NCBI GenBank assembly: GCA_016711205.1
Contig: JADJTM010000002.1
Coordinates: 930,001-994,000, forward strand
DNA from: Micropruina sp.
GTDB lineage: Bacteria > Actinomycetota > Actinomycetes > Propionibacteriales > Propionibacteriaceae
Length of the DNA stretch: 64,000 bases
Direction: 5' to 3'
In this document: positions 27,187 through 36,237 of the stretch, one piece after another
Numbering within the stretch: position 1 is the first letter of the stretch
How the letters are laid out: every line of letters starts with the position of its first letter
Translations under genes and position numbers: made by a program
The notes under the pieces: generated by a model
The model's database searches: none
What the model was told of the DNA's origin: nothing
The model's input: only the letters and a program-made list of their open reading frames with translations

Positions 27187-29256
27187 ATGAGCAATCTCAC
27201 CTGGACCGAGCAGGACGCCCAGGCGGTCGACATCGCCCGCGTGCTCGCCGCCGACGCCGTCGAGAAGGTCGGCAACGGCCACCCCGGTACCGCCGTCTCG
27301 CTGGCGCCGATCGCCTACCTGCTCTACGCCAAGGTGATGAGCATCGATCCGGCCGAGCCGCGCTGGCTGGGCCGCGACCGGTTCGTGATGTCGGCCGGGC
27401 ACTCGTCCATGACCCAGTACGCGCAGCTGTACCTGAACGGGTTCGGGCTCGAACTGAACGACATGCAGAGCCTGCGTACCTGGGATTCGCTCACCCCCGG
27501 GCACCCCGAGTTCGGGCTGACCAAGGGCGTGGAGTGCACTACCGGCCCGCTCGGCGCCGGGGTGGCGAACTCCGTCGGCTTCGCGATGAGCGCCCGCCGC
27601 TCCCGCGAGCTCTACGACCCCGAAGCGACGCCCGGTGAGTCGGTCTTCGACCACAACGTGTACTGCATCGCCGGCGACGGCTGCATGCAGGAGGGGGTCT
27701 CGGGCGAGGCATCGTCCATGGCCGCGACGCTCGAGCTGGGCAACCTGTTCCTGATCTACGACGACAACCGCATCTCGATCGAGGGCGACACCAAGATCGC
27801 CTTCACCGAGGACGTTCAGGCCCGCTACGACGCCTACGGCTGGGACACCTACCACGTCGACTTCACCAACGGCTTCACCACGTATGAAGAGAAGGTCGCC
27901 GAGCTGTACGACGTGCTCGAGCGGGCCAAGGCGGTCACCGACAAGCCGCACTTCATCAAGGTGACCACGATCATCGGCTGGCCGCTGCCCACCAAGGCCG
28001 GCGACCACAGCGTCCACGGCAGCAAGCTCGGCGCCGACGAGATCAGCGCACTCAAGGCCGACCTCGGTTTCGAGAACCAGCCGTTCGCCTTCGACACCGC
28101 GGTGGTGGACGCGGTGCGCGCCAACGCGACCGAGCGGGCGCAGGCCCTGCACGCCGAGTGGGACGCGCGCTACGAGGCGTGGCGCTCGGCCAACGCCGGG
28201 CAGGCCGAACTGCTCGACCGGGTACTGGCCCGCGAGGTGCCTGAGGATCTGGACGCCGCGCTTCCGGTCTTCGAGCCCGGCTCGATGGCGACCCGCGCCG
28301 CGTCCGGCAAGGTGCTGTCGGCGCTCGCCGCACCGGTGCCGGAGCTGTGGGGCGGCTCGGCCGACCTGGCGGGCTCGAACAACACCACGATGGCGGGGGT
28401 CAACTCGTTCATTCCGGCCGATCGCAGCAGCCACGAGTTCACCGGGGCGCCCGGCGGCCGCACGCTGCACTTCGGCATTCGTGAGCACGCCATGGGCAAC
28501 ATCGCCAACGGCATCACCATGGACGGCCTGACGCGGGTCTACTGCGCCACGTTCCTGGTGTTCAGCGACTACATGCGCACCACGCCGCGGCTGGCGGCAC
28601 TGTCGCACGCACCCACCACGTTCGTGTGGACCCACGACTCGGTGGGTGTCGGCGAGGACGGGCCGACGCACCAGCCGATCGAGCACGTGATGAGCTTGCG
28701 GTTGATGCCGAACCTCGACGTGGTGCGGCCCGGTGACGCCAACGAGACCGCGCATGCGTGGGCACAGATCCTGCGCACGAAGAACCGTCCGGCGGCGTTG
28801 ATCCTGTCGCGGCAGAACCTGCCGATTCTGGACCGGTCCGAGGACTCGGGCTTCGCGGCGGCGTCCAACACGGCGTTGGGCGGCTACGTGCTGAAGGAGG
28901 CCTCGGCCGAGCCGAAGGTGGTGCTGGTCGGCACGGGGTCCGAGTTGCAGCTGGCGGTCAAGGCTGCCGAAACCCTCGAAGCGGACGGTGTTGCGGCCCG
29001 AGTGGTGTCGCTGCCGTGCGTGGAGTGGTTCCGGGCCCAGAGCGACGAGTACCGCGAGCAGGTGCTGCCGGCGTCGGTGCCGAAGGTGGTCATCGAGGCC
29101 GGTGTTCCGGTCGGCTGGAAGGACCTGCTGGGTGCGAACACCGAGGCGGTCGGTCTCGACCGCTTCGGGGCGTCCGCCGACGGTGCGCTGCTGTTCGAGA
29201 AGTTCGGCATCACTGCGGACGCGGCGGTCGCCAAGGCCAAGGCTCTGATCGGCTGA
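27187..29256 (+). CDS. tkt: transketolase
   Basis: 689 residues from ATG 27187 (GAAGGGAAG ribosome site). Thiamine-diphosphate enzyme of the non-oxidative pentose phosphate pathway, moving two-carbon units between sugar phosphates. Domain 1 shows GNGHPGTAVSLAP (early His), HPEFGLTKGVECTTGPLGAG and the ThDP/Mg motif GDGCMQEGVSGEA. Domain 2 shows the catalytic Glu in FGIREHAMGNIANG and the HDSVGVGEDGPTHQPIEH loop. The C-terminal domain is complete. In many actinobacteria tkt is followed by tal; here a repeat array follows. Confidence 0.97.
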   Translation: MSNLTWTEQDAQAVDIARVLAADAVEKVGNGHPGTAVSLAPIAYLLYAKVMSIDPAEPRWLGRDRFVMSAGHSSMTQYAQLYLNGFGLELNDMQSLRTWDSLTPGHPEFGLTKGVECTTGPLGAGVANSVGFAMSARRSRELYDPEATPGESVFDHNVYCIAGDGCMQEGVSGEASSMAATLELGNLFLIYDDNRISIEGDTKIAFTEDVQARYDAYGWDTYHVDFTNGFTTYEEKVAELYDVLERAKAVTDKPHFIKVTTIIGWPLPTKAGDHSVHGSKLGADEISALKADLGFENQPFAFDTAVVDAVRANATERAQALHAEWDARYEAWRSANAGQAELLDRVLAREVPEDLDAALPVFEPGSMATRAASGKVLSALAAPVPELWGGSADLAGSNNTTMAGVNSFIPADRSSHEFTGAPGGRTLHFGIREHAMGNIANGITMDGLTRVYCATFLVFSDYMRTTPRLAALSHAPTTFVWTHDSVGVGEDGPTHQPIEHVMSLRLMPNLDVVRPGDANETAHAWAQILRTKNRPAALILSRQNLPILDRSEDSGFAAASNTALGGYVLKEASAEPKVVLVGTGSELQLAVKAAETLEADGVAARVVSLPCVEWFRAQSDEYREQVLPASVPKVVIEAGVPVGWKDLLGANTEAVGLDRFGASADGALLFEKFGITADAAVAKAKALIG

Positions 29257-29270
29257 CCGGTATTGGGGAC

Positions 29271-29461
29271 GGTTCCTTTACCTGTCGCCAGGCTGGGCGA
29301 GCAAGCCCCATCCTCCCTGGGCGACAGGTAAAGGAACCGGGCACCATTACCTGCCGGAGCCGGGCCCGATCCTCCCTGGGCGACAGGTTAAGGAACCGTC
29401 CCCATTACCTGCCGGAGCCGAGCCCCATCCTCCCTGGGCGACAGGTTAGGGAACCGTCCCC
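29271..29461. repeat. repeat family E: 19-bp hairpin plus two tandem 58-nt units
   Basis: Immediately after tkt, perfect 19-bp arms GGTTCCTTTACCTGTCGCC (29271-29289) and the complement (29320-29338) form a hairpin with a 30-nt loop. Two tandem units of about 58 nt follow (29346-29402, 29404-29461), each running from TTACCTGCCGGAGCC to GACAGGTTAAGGAACCGTCC. A third unit lies beyond the IS481-type element at 30986-31044. The hairpin is a plausible terminator. Confidence 0.75.
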
Positions 29462-29469
29462 AATACCTG

Positions 29470-30981
29470 TGTGAAGTCTCGTACCTTCGTGGACGGTTGT
29501 GTCTCGCAGCTTCGTGGACGGTTGTGTCTCGGCCTTCGTGGACGGTTGTGTTGACGGTTGTGTCTCGGAGCTTTGTGGACGATCGGCTCAGGCGGGGTGC
29601 GCTGAGTGGCGAGGGTCGTCGGCATGGCAGCCCGTATCGACGCGCGTGTTCGTCGCTTGATCATCAACTTCACTGACCAGCCTCGTCGGGGTGAGGTCAC
29701 TCGGTTTTGTCGTGAGCACGGAATTTCGCGTGCTGAGTTCTCAGGTTCGGGCACGGGCGAAGACCGACGGCAAGCTGGCCGCTTTGGCCGCTCGGCAGCC
29801 GGTCGCGAAGACGATCCCGCACAAGACCAGCCAGGAACTGGAAGCGATCGCGTTGCAGGTGAGGGGCCCAGCTGAGCAAGGAGGGCTGGGACCATGGGCC
29901 GTTGTCGGTGGCGGCCGTGATGCGCCGCCGGGGCATCACCCCCGCCGTCGCGGGCGACCCTGGCGAGGATCTTCACCCGCTACGGGGTGGTCACTCCTGA
30001 GCCGGCGAAACGGCCCCGCGCCTCCTACCGCCGGTTCCGGTATCCGGACCCGAACGGCTGTTGGCAGCTCGACGGTTTCGAGGTCGGTCTCGATGACGAG
30101 GCAGGATCGAAGCGGTGCGTGTTGCAGGTCGAGGACGACCACTCACGGTTCATCCTGGCCTCGCATGTCGCCCGGTCGGAGACCGCAGAGGCAGCGATCA
30201 CGGTCGTCTCGGCAGCGATCGGCCGCCACGGCGCCCCGGCCCGGTTCCTGACCGACAACGGCACAGCATTCAACCTGTCCCGTCAGGGCAAGATCACCCA
30301 GCTCGAGCGGTACCTGCGACACCTTGGGGTTGAACCGATCACCGGCCGTCCACGCAAGCCCACCACCCAAGGCAAGAACGAACGCCTCCATCAGACCATT
30401 CAGCAGTTCCTCGACGCCCACCGGCCCATCCGGACCAGCCAACGACTGACTGAGCTCATCGACGAGTTCGACGACTACTACAACACCCAACGCGCCCACC
30501 AAGCCCTCGACCACCCCGATCAAACCCCCGCCGAGTCCTACCAAGCGAAACCGAAAGCACTCCCCGGCCCACCCACCCACGAACTGGCCACACCCATCAC
30601 GCCGCGACCCACCCCAGGCCCGATCACACCCGGGATCCACCGCCGCATGAAAGGCGAACGCGCCGCTCCGACGACCCCGACGCCGCTCGCTGGGCCGACC
30701 GAACCGTCGGCACCAACGGCCGCATCCACATCTGTCACGCCAAGATCTACGTCAGCACCAAACTCGCCGGCCAAACCATGCACGTCCTGTTCGATCACAC
30801 CACCATCGAAATCTTCGACACCAACGGTGTCCTCCTCGGCTCAGTACCCCACCCCCGGCACGATCCCCACCGGCGGCTTCAAAGTGCTCACAATCCACCC
30901 CCGGACCACCCGACCCCAGTGAGACACAAACGTCAACAAGACACCGAGACAGAACTGTCTACGAAGCTCCGAGACATGACA
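29470..30981. mobile_element. decayed IS481-family element, about 1512 bp, with 14-bp target duplication
   Basis: Inverted ends TGTGAAGTCTCGTACCTTCG (29470) and, reading inward from 30981, TGTCATGTCTCGGAGCTTCG match well. Directly outside both ends is the same 14-mer, GTCCCCAATACCTG (29456-29469, 30982-30995), as expected for an IS481 target duplication. Just inside the left end, the segment CTTCGTGGACGGTTGTGTCT is repeated (29484-29583), an internal end duplication. The transposase is frameshifted several times, so the element cannot move itself. Confidence 0.8.
29624..30922 (+). pseudogene. IS481-type transposase, frameshifted
   Basis: From ATG 29624 the product starts ARIDARVRRLIINFTDQPRR with an HTH, then changes frame near 29750, 29865 and 29945. 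The catalytic core runs in one frame from about 29987 (QLDGFEVGLDDEAG, RFLTDNGTAFNL, TTQGKNERLHQTIQQFLDAH, giving the three acidic residues). Another shift near 30660 moves the C-terminal part (TNGRIHICHAKIYVSTKLAG, then LFDHTTIEIFDTNG) to a different frame. At least four frameshifts make it a pseudogene. Confidence 0.8.
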
Positions 30982-30985
30982 GTCC

Positions 30986-31044
30986 CCAATACCTGCCGGA
31001 GCCGGGCCCGATCCTCCCTGGGCGACAGGTAAAGGAACCGTCCC
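30986..31044. repeat. repeat family E unit on the right of the IS481 element
   Basis: A 59-nt unit, starting CAATACCTGCCGGAGCC and ending GTAAAGGAACCGTCCCC, matches the tandem units at 29346-29461. The IS481 element therefore landed in the third unit of one array. A partial fourth unit (ATTACCTGCCGGACC) begins at 31045. Confidence 0.7.
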
Positions 31045-31091
31045 CATTACCTGCCGGACCGGGGTGGGACGTCCCTGACCACTGTGCAACC

Positions 31092-33290
31092 ATGACCCGC
31101 ATGAGCGATGCCCCACCCCGTCCGGCGGGTATCGCCGGCGAGCCCGGCCAGCCGATGCTGCGCCGCATCGCAGCCCTGCTCGCCCCCTATAAGGGCTGGC
31201 TGGCGCTGGTCGGCGTCACCGTCGTGGTCGCCGCCACGCTGACCGCCGTGGCACCCTTTCTGACCAGGGCGATCTTCGACGACGCGCTGTTCCCCATTCA
31301 GCCGGACGGTTCCATCGGACGTCCCAATGTCGGCCTGCTCTACTGGCTGGTCGGTGGATTGTTCGCCATCCCACTGGTCAACGCGCTGATCGGGGTGGGC
31401 CAGACCTACCTGACCAACCGGGTCGGCAACTCGGCCATGGCCGACCTGCGGGTGGCGCTGTTCGAGCACCTGGAGAAGATGGAGCTCGCCTTCTTCACCT
31501 CCACCAAGACCGGTGACATTCAGTCCCGGCTCGCCAACGACGTCGCGGGCGTGCGCAACGTGCTGACCTCGACCGCCAGCTCGATTCTCAGCAACGTGGT
31601 CACGGTGATCGCCGCCTTCGTCTCGATGGTGCTGCTGAGCTGGCAACTCACCATCATCTCGCTGGTGCTGATGCCGCTGTTCATGGTGATCCAGACCCGG
31701 GTCGGCGCACGCCGCAAGAGGCTGCAGAAGCGCACCCAGGAGTCGCTCGCCGACATGACCGCGATCACCGAGGAATCGCTCGGCGTCTCGGGGGTGCTGC
31801 TGGCCAAGGTGTTCAACCGCTCCGACATCGAGATCGCCCGCTATCGCCGCGCCAACGCGCGCCAGAGCCGGCTGCAGCTGAAGCAGGCGATGACCGGCCA
31901 GACGTTCCTCTCGATCGTTTCGACGTTCTTCGGCCTCACCCCGGCCATCGTGTACCTGGTGGCCGGACTGCTGATCAACGGCGGCACCCTGATCGGCGGC
32001 CAGGCGCTTACCGCCGGCACGATCGTCGCCTACACCACCCTGCAGGCGCGGCTGCAGCAGCCGCTGGTGCAGTTGATGCGCGTCACCTTGGACGTCCAGA
32101 CCTCCTTCGCCCTGTTCGCGCGGCTGTTCGAGTACCTCGACCTGCAGCCGGCGATCACCGACGCCCCGGACGCCGAGGCGCTTCCGAAAGCGCAGGTGCG
32201 TGGCGAGGTGCAGCTGGACGACGTCTGGTTCCGCTATCCGTCGCCGCGCGAGTTGGCCACCCCCGCCACCCGGCCCGGGGGTAGGGGCGAGGGACGACGC
32301 GGTGCCCGCTCCAGCCGCTTCGGCCGCGACTACCGCGCCCTCGAGGTGCCCTCGGATATGCCCAATCTCGAGGTGCCCGCCATCACCGCCGTTCCGGACG
32401 GGGCGGGGGCGGCCGTCGCGGTCACCGGCGCCGCGACCGGGTTGGCGCCCACGGTGGTGGTGCACGAGCCGTCCGCTGCAGATCGGGACGGCGACGGCGC
32501 GGTCGAAAACGAGCGCTGGACGCTGTCGGGCATTTCGCTCACCGTGCGTCCGGGGCAGTTGGCCGCCATCGTCGGACCGTCCGGCTCGGGCAAGACCACG
32601 CTCACCTACCTGATCCCACGGCTGCACGAGGCCACCCTCGGCTCGGTGCGCATCGATGGCACCGACGTGCGCCGGATCCGGCTGGAATCGCTCGCCGACG
32701 CCATCGGCATGGTCACTCAGGAGCCGTACCTGTTTCACGGCACCATCACCGAGAACCTGCGCTACGCCCGCGTGGACGCCACCGATGCCGAGATCGTCGA
32801 GGCCTGCCGGGCGGCCAACATCCACGACCGCATCGTCAGCTTCGCCGACGGCTACGAGACGATCACCGGTGCGCGCGGCTTCCGGCTCTCGGGCGGTGAG
32901 AAACAGCGCCTCGCCATCGCCCGGGTGCTGATCAAGGACCCCCGCATCCTGATTCTGGACGAGGCCACGTCCGCGCTCGACACCGCGACCGAACGCCTCG
33001 TGCAGCAGGCACTGGAGCGGGCGATGGCGCAGCGGACGACGCTCGCGATCGCTCACCGGCTCTCCACCATCATGCGTGCCGACGTGATCTTCGGCATCGA
33101 GGACGGACGGCTGGTCGAGCAGGGCACGCACGCCGAACTGCTCGCCCGGGGCGGCCTGTACGCCCGGCTCTACGAGGAGCAGTTCGGCGCGGGCACCGTC
33201 GAAGCGCGCTTCGATGACGCGGTGGAGTTCACCGACGGCAGCCTGCTGGCCCACCGGCTCGGCCCGCCGAAGGCCGACATGCGCGTCTGA
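31092..33290 (+). CDS. ABC exporter, fused membrane and ATPase domains, with long inter-domain insert
   Basis: 732 residues, longer than the 580-620 of typical MsbA/LmrA-type exporters. Six membrane helices (about 30-330) precede the ATPase with Walker A GPSGSGKTT (about 494), signature RLSGGEKQR and Walker B ILILDEATSALD, then the H-loop IAHRLST. The extra length is an insert of about 90 residues (about 383-473), rich in Arg, Gly, Ala and acidic residues, just after the first NBD strand VWFRYPSP and before WTLSGISLTVRPGQ. It probably works as a homodimer; the substrate is unknown. The start could also be ATG 31101. Confidence 0.9.
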   Translation: MTRMSDAPPRPAGIAGEPGQPMLRRIAALLAPYKGWLALVGVTVVVAATLTAVAPFLTRAIFDDALFPIQPDGSIGRPNVGLLYWLVGGLFAIPLVNALIGVGQTYLTNRVGNSAMADLRVALFEHLEKMELAFFTSTKTGDIQSRLANDVAGVRNVLTSTASSILSNVVTVIAAFVSMVLLSWQLTIISLVLMPLFMVIQTRVGARRKRLQKRTQESLADMTAITEESLGVSGVLLAKVFNRSDIEIARYRRANARQSRLQLKQAMTGQTFLSIVSTFFGLTPAIVYLVAGLLINGGTLIGGQALTAGTIVAYTTLQARLQQPLVQLMRVTLDVQTSFALFARLFEYLDLQPAITDAPDAEALPKAQVRGEVQLDDVWFRYPSPRELATPATRPGGRGEGRRGARSSRFGRDYRALEVPSDMPNLEVPAITAVPDGAGAAVAVTGAATGLAPTVVVHEPSAADRDGDGAVENERWTLSGISLTVRPGQLAAIVGPSGSGKTTLTYLIPRLHEATLGSVRIDGTDVRRIRLESLADAIGMVTQEPYLFHGTITENLRYARVDATDAEIVEACRAANIHDRIVSFADGYETITGARGFRLSGGEKQRLAIARVLIKDPRILILDEATSALDTATERLVQQALERAMAQRTTLAIAHRLSTIMRADVIFGIEDGRLVEQGTHAELLARGGLYARLYEEQFGAGTVEARFDDAVEFTDGSLLAHRLGPPKADMRV

Positions 33291-33436
33291 TGCAACCCTC
33301 GAGTGAACCCTTAAGGGCAACTTGAGCGAACGGCGAAGCAAAGCCCCTAGTCACCGCCCTATTCTGAAAAGACCCTGAGCGGCAACCCTCAAGTGGACGG
33401 TTGCTCTGGCGCGCAGCACGTCGGTAGCTAGGTTCT
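33291..33436 (+). promoter_or_regulatory. structured leader region before the cell-wall hydrolase
   Basis: This 146-nt gap can fold in competing ways. ACTTGAG (33320-33326) can pair with upstream CTCGAGT (33298-33304, one G-U pair) or, perfectly, with downstream CTCAAGT (33388-33394). A further hairpin uses GCAACC and GGTTGC around the second site. GAAGCAAAGCCCCTAG (33335-33350) resembles the conserved GCAAAGCC core of c-di-GMP-I riboswitches, but other core elements are not convincing. Confidence 0.35.
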
Positions 33437-35891
33437 GTGCGATTCCCGTCGAAGGTGCTGTCCCTGACCGTCAGCCTGGCCCTAGCCGTCACGGTGGCGC
33501 TGGTCGACTCGCCCGTCGGCACCGCCGCGACGATCAGCGCGGGCGCCAAGCAGAAGTTCGTCGACAGCGTCGTCGGGCCGGCCCAGAAGGCACAGCGCAC
33601 GTACGGCGTGCCGGCGTCGGTATCGATCGCCCAAGCGATCGAGGCCAGCAACTGGGGCACTTCGGCGGTGTCCGAGAAAGCGAACAACTACTTCGACACC
33701 CGCTGCGCCGCATCGTTGACGCGGGGCCAGTTCGCCGCTCTCGCGGACGCGCAGGTCGGCAAGCCGTACGTGCTGGGCGCCGAGGCCGCGATCAGCAACA
33801 CCGACCCGGCCAAGTTCGACTGTTCCGAGCTGGTCGAGTGGCTGTATGGACGCTCCGGCAACCGCATCACCGACCTGGCGGCGGCCCAGTACAACGTCAC
33901 CAAGAAGGTCACCGGCTCACCCAAGGTGGGCGACCTGGTCTTTCTGCGCAACAACCCGGCCCGCTCCAACGGCATCGGCCACGTGGCGGTGCTGACCAAG
34001 AAGCTGTCCAATGGTGGCTGGCGCATGATCGAGGCGCGCGGACGCGCGTACGGCGTCGTGCGCAGCACGCTCAGCTACTGGAAGCAGCGACGCTACTACG
34101 CGGGGCTGCGCCGGCTGTCCAGCTTCGTGCTGGCCGGTTCGGACGGTGTGACGGCCTCGGCGGCGAGCACGTTCCAGTCGAGCTGCGTGACGATCTCGGG
34201 CACCCGCTACGCCCGCTACACCTCGATCACAAACTCGTTCGCCGCGCACGCCGTCGCGGTGGCCCAGGATTCCGCCTACAGCGCTGCCCGCGCGGTGATC
34301 GGCGACGTGCCGGCGTACGTGTCCGCGATCGCCAAGGTGGAGCAGCCGAAGAACGCCGCCGGTTACGCCCAGAGGCTCAACGAGCTGATCGAGCAGTACG
34401 ACTTGCGCAGCTACGACGTGGTGCCGTTCACGCTGGTGCTCCTCTCCGGTGACTCCGGCACCAAGGTGACCGCCACCCAGCACCTGCTCGGGGCGGCCGG
34501 CTATCCGGTGTCGACCAGCGGCAAGTTCGACTCCGCGACGGTCTCAGCAGTGAAGAAGTTCCAGAAGGCGAAGGCACTCGAGGTAGACGGTGAGGCCGGT
34601 CCGAAGACACTGACCGCGCTGACCACGAAGATCTCCAGTGGCGCGCGGGGCAGTTCGGTGACCGCGCTGCGCACCCTGCTCAATGCCAACGGCTATGCCA
34701 CCAGCAACGCGTCCGGCTTCGACAGCGACACCGAGGATGCGGTGAAGGCGTTCCAGACGGCCGCCGGACGTCCGGTGACCGGCGCAGCGGACGACAACAC
34801 CTGGGCCGCTCTCTACATGACGCTGACCGCCCCAACGCCGAAGATCACCGGTACCGCCGTGGTCGGGCGCAAACTGACCGTGAGCGCCGGCACCTGGCGA
34901 CCGGGTGGCGTCAGCCTGCGCTACCAGTGGCTGCGCGCCGGAACGCCGATCAGCAGGGCGACCACGACCACCTACACCCCGAGCGTCGCGGACGCCGGGT
35001 ACGCCCTCAGCGTGCGGACGACCGGCATCAAGCGGCTGTACACCACCACTGTGCGCACCTCGGCGGCCACCGCGACCGTCCCGCTGCTGAAGCTGCGGGC
35101 CACGCCCACCCCGACGATCAGCGGCAAGGCTCTGGTGGGCTCGACGCTGACCGCTCACCCGGGCACCTGGGCCCCGGCACCGGTGGCGCTGGCCTACCAG
35201 TGGTACCGCGGCTCGACCGAGGTCACCGGGGCCACCAAGGCCGCCTACCCGGTCACCGCCGCCGACGCCGGCGCCGTGCTGAAGGTCGCCGTGACGGCGA
35301 CGAAGACCGGCTACGCCCCGGTGACCACCACCTCGAAGGCGAGCGCCACCGTGCCGCGGTTGCTGACCGCCGACACCCCGACGATCACCGGCACCGCAGT
35401 TGTCGGCGCGACGCTGACGGCACAACCGGGCTCCTGGACGCCGGGGACGGTCAAGCTGAGCTACCAGTGGTTCGCCGGGTCGAAAGCCGTCAAGGGCGCC
35501 ACCAAGGCCGGCTTCCGACCGCGGGCCGCCGACGTCGGCAAGGCGATCACCGTGCGGGTGACCGGCTCGCAGGCCGGCTACACCACCGTGGCGCGCACCT
35601 CGTCCGCCACCGCAGCGGTGGTCAAGGGCACGCTCATCCCGAAGACCCCGAGGCTGACCGGCACCCGCAGGTCCGGCCACGATCAAGGTGAACGGCGGCA
35701 ACTGGGGACCCGGCGCGGTGAAGCTCAGCTACCAGTGGTACCGCGGCAGCACGAAGCTGAAGGGCGCCACCAAGAGCGGCTACAAGCTGACCAGCAAGGA
35801 CAAGGGCAGGCCGATCAGCGTGTTCGTCACCGGCCGCAAGGCGGGTTATGTCTCGCAGTCCACGAAGGTGAGCGCGCGCATCGCCAAGTGA
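33437..35891 (+). CDS. secreted modular cell-wall hydrolase (glucosaminidase split by NlpC/P60, PG-binding, Ig-like repeats); frameshift near 35678
   Basis: Order of parts: signal peptide (1-30); first half of a glucosaminidase domain (about 36-93, SVSIAQAIEASNWG and NNYFDTRC); an NlpC/P60 peptidase domain (about 97-233; Cys129 in KFDCSELVEW, His182 in GIGHVAVL, probable Glu199); second half of the glucosaminidase (about 246-335, RYTSITNSFAAHAVAVAQD); two peptidoglycan-binding repeats (335-460); and four Ig-like modules of 90 residues. One base appears to be lost near 35678 in the fourth module. The proper reading continues in another frame to TGA at 35891, whereas the unshifted frame runs on to 36850 across the opposite-strand lipoprotein gene. 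It would cut both glycan and peptide bonds outside the cell. Confidence 0.8.
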
Positions 35892-36237
35892 GCCCGCCCA
35901 CCGCTGGAACTCGTTGGTCGAGCTTGTCGAGACCGTGCCCGTTGGTCCAGCCTGTCGAGACCCGGCGGTCGGACCTCCGGCGAGTGACTGTCCCGACGGG
36001 TATTGGGGACGGTTCCTTTCCCGGTCGGAGGCGCCAGTCCCGACGGGTATTGGGGACGGTTCCTTTCCCGGTCGGCGGGGACGTCCCGACGGATATTGAT
36101 GCCCCGCTTCGTTCAGAGGAGTTCGACAACGTCAACCAGGGGCATCTTGCCCAAGGGGTCTGGACGTGCTCAACGTGCCGATTCGGCCCCTGGGGGTTTC
36201 GACGGGCTCTACCAGCGCACCTCTGCTCGTTGGGTGC
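35892..36237. other. 346-nt intergenic region with a 38-bp direct repeat
   Basis: No gene seen apart from the unshifted tail of the hydrolase frame. It holds repeat family D remnants (TTGGTCGAGCTTGTCGAGAC near 35911, then GTTGGTCCAGCCTGTCGAGA), and two exact 38-bp copies (35991-36028 and 36038-36075) that include TATTGGGGACGGTTCCTTTC, the half-arm of repeat family E. Confidence 0.65.

Noticed and set aside
29346..31044. CRISPR-like array from the 58-nt repeated units
   Set aside because: The units are directly adjacent without unique spacers, are palindromic in part and have no cas genes nearby.
31047..33341. Long minus-strand frame opposite the ABC exporter
   Set aside because: Antisense shadow; the ABC motifs are on the plus strand and the minus frame resembles no family.
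33291..33436. Firm call of a c-di-GMP-I or ydaO (c-di-AMP) riboswitch
   Set aside because: Only the GCAAAGCC-like segment and a GGTAGC near the end resemble the c-di-GMP-I class; the first hairpin and tetraloop are not convincing, and the ydaO core is absent. Kept only as a candidate leader.
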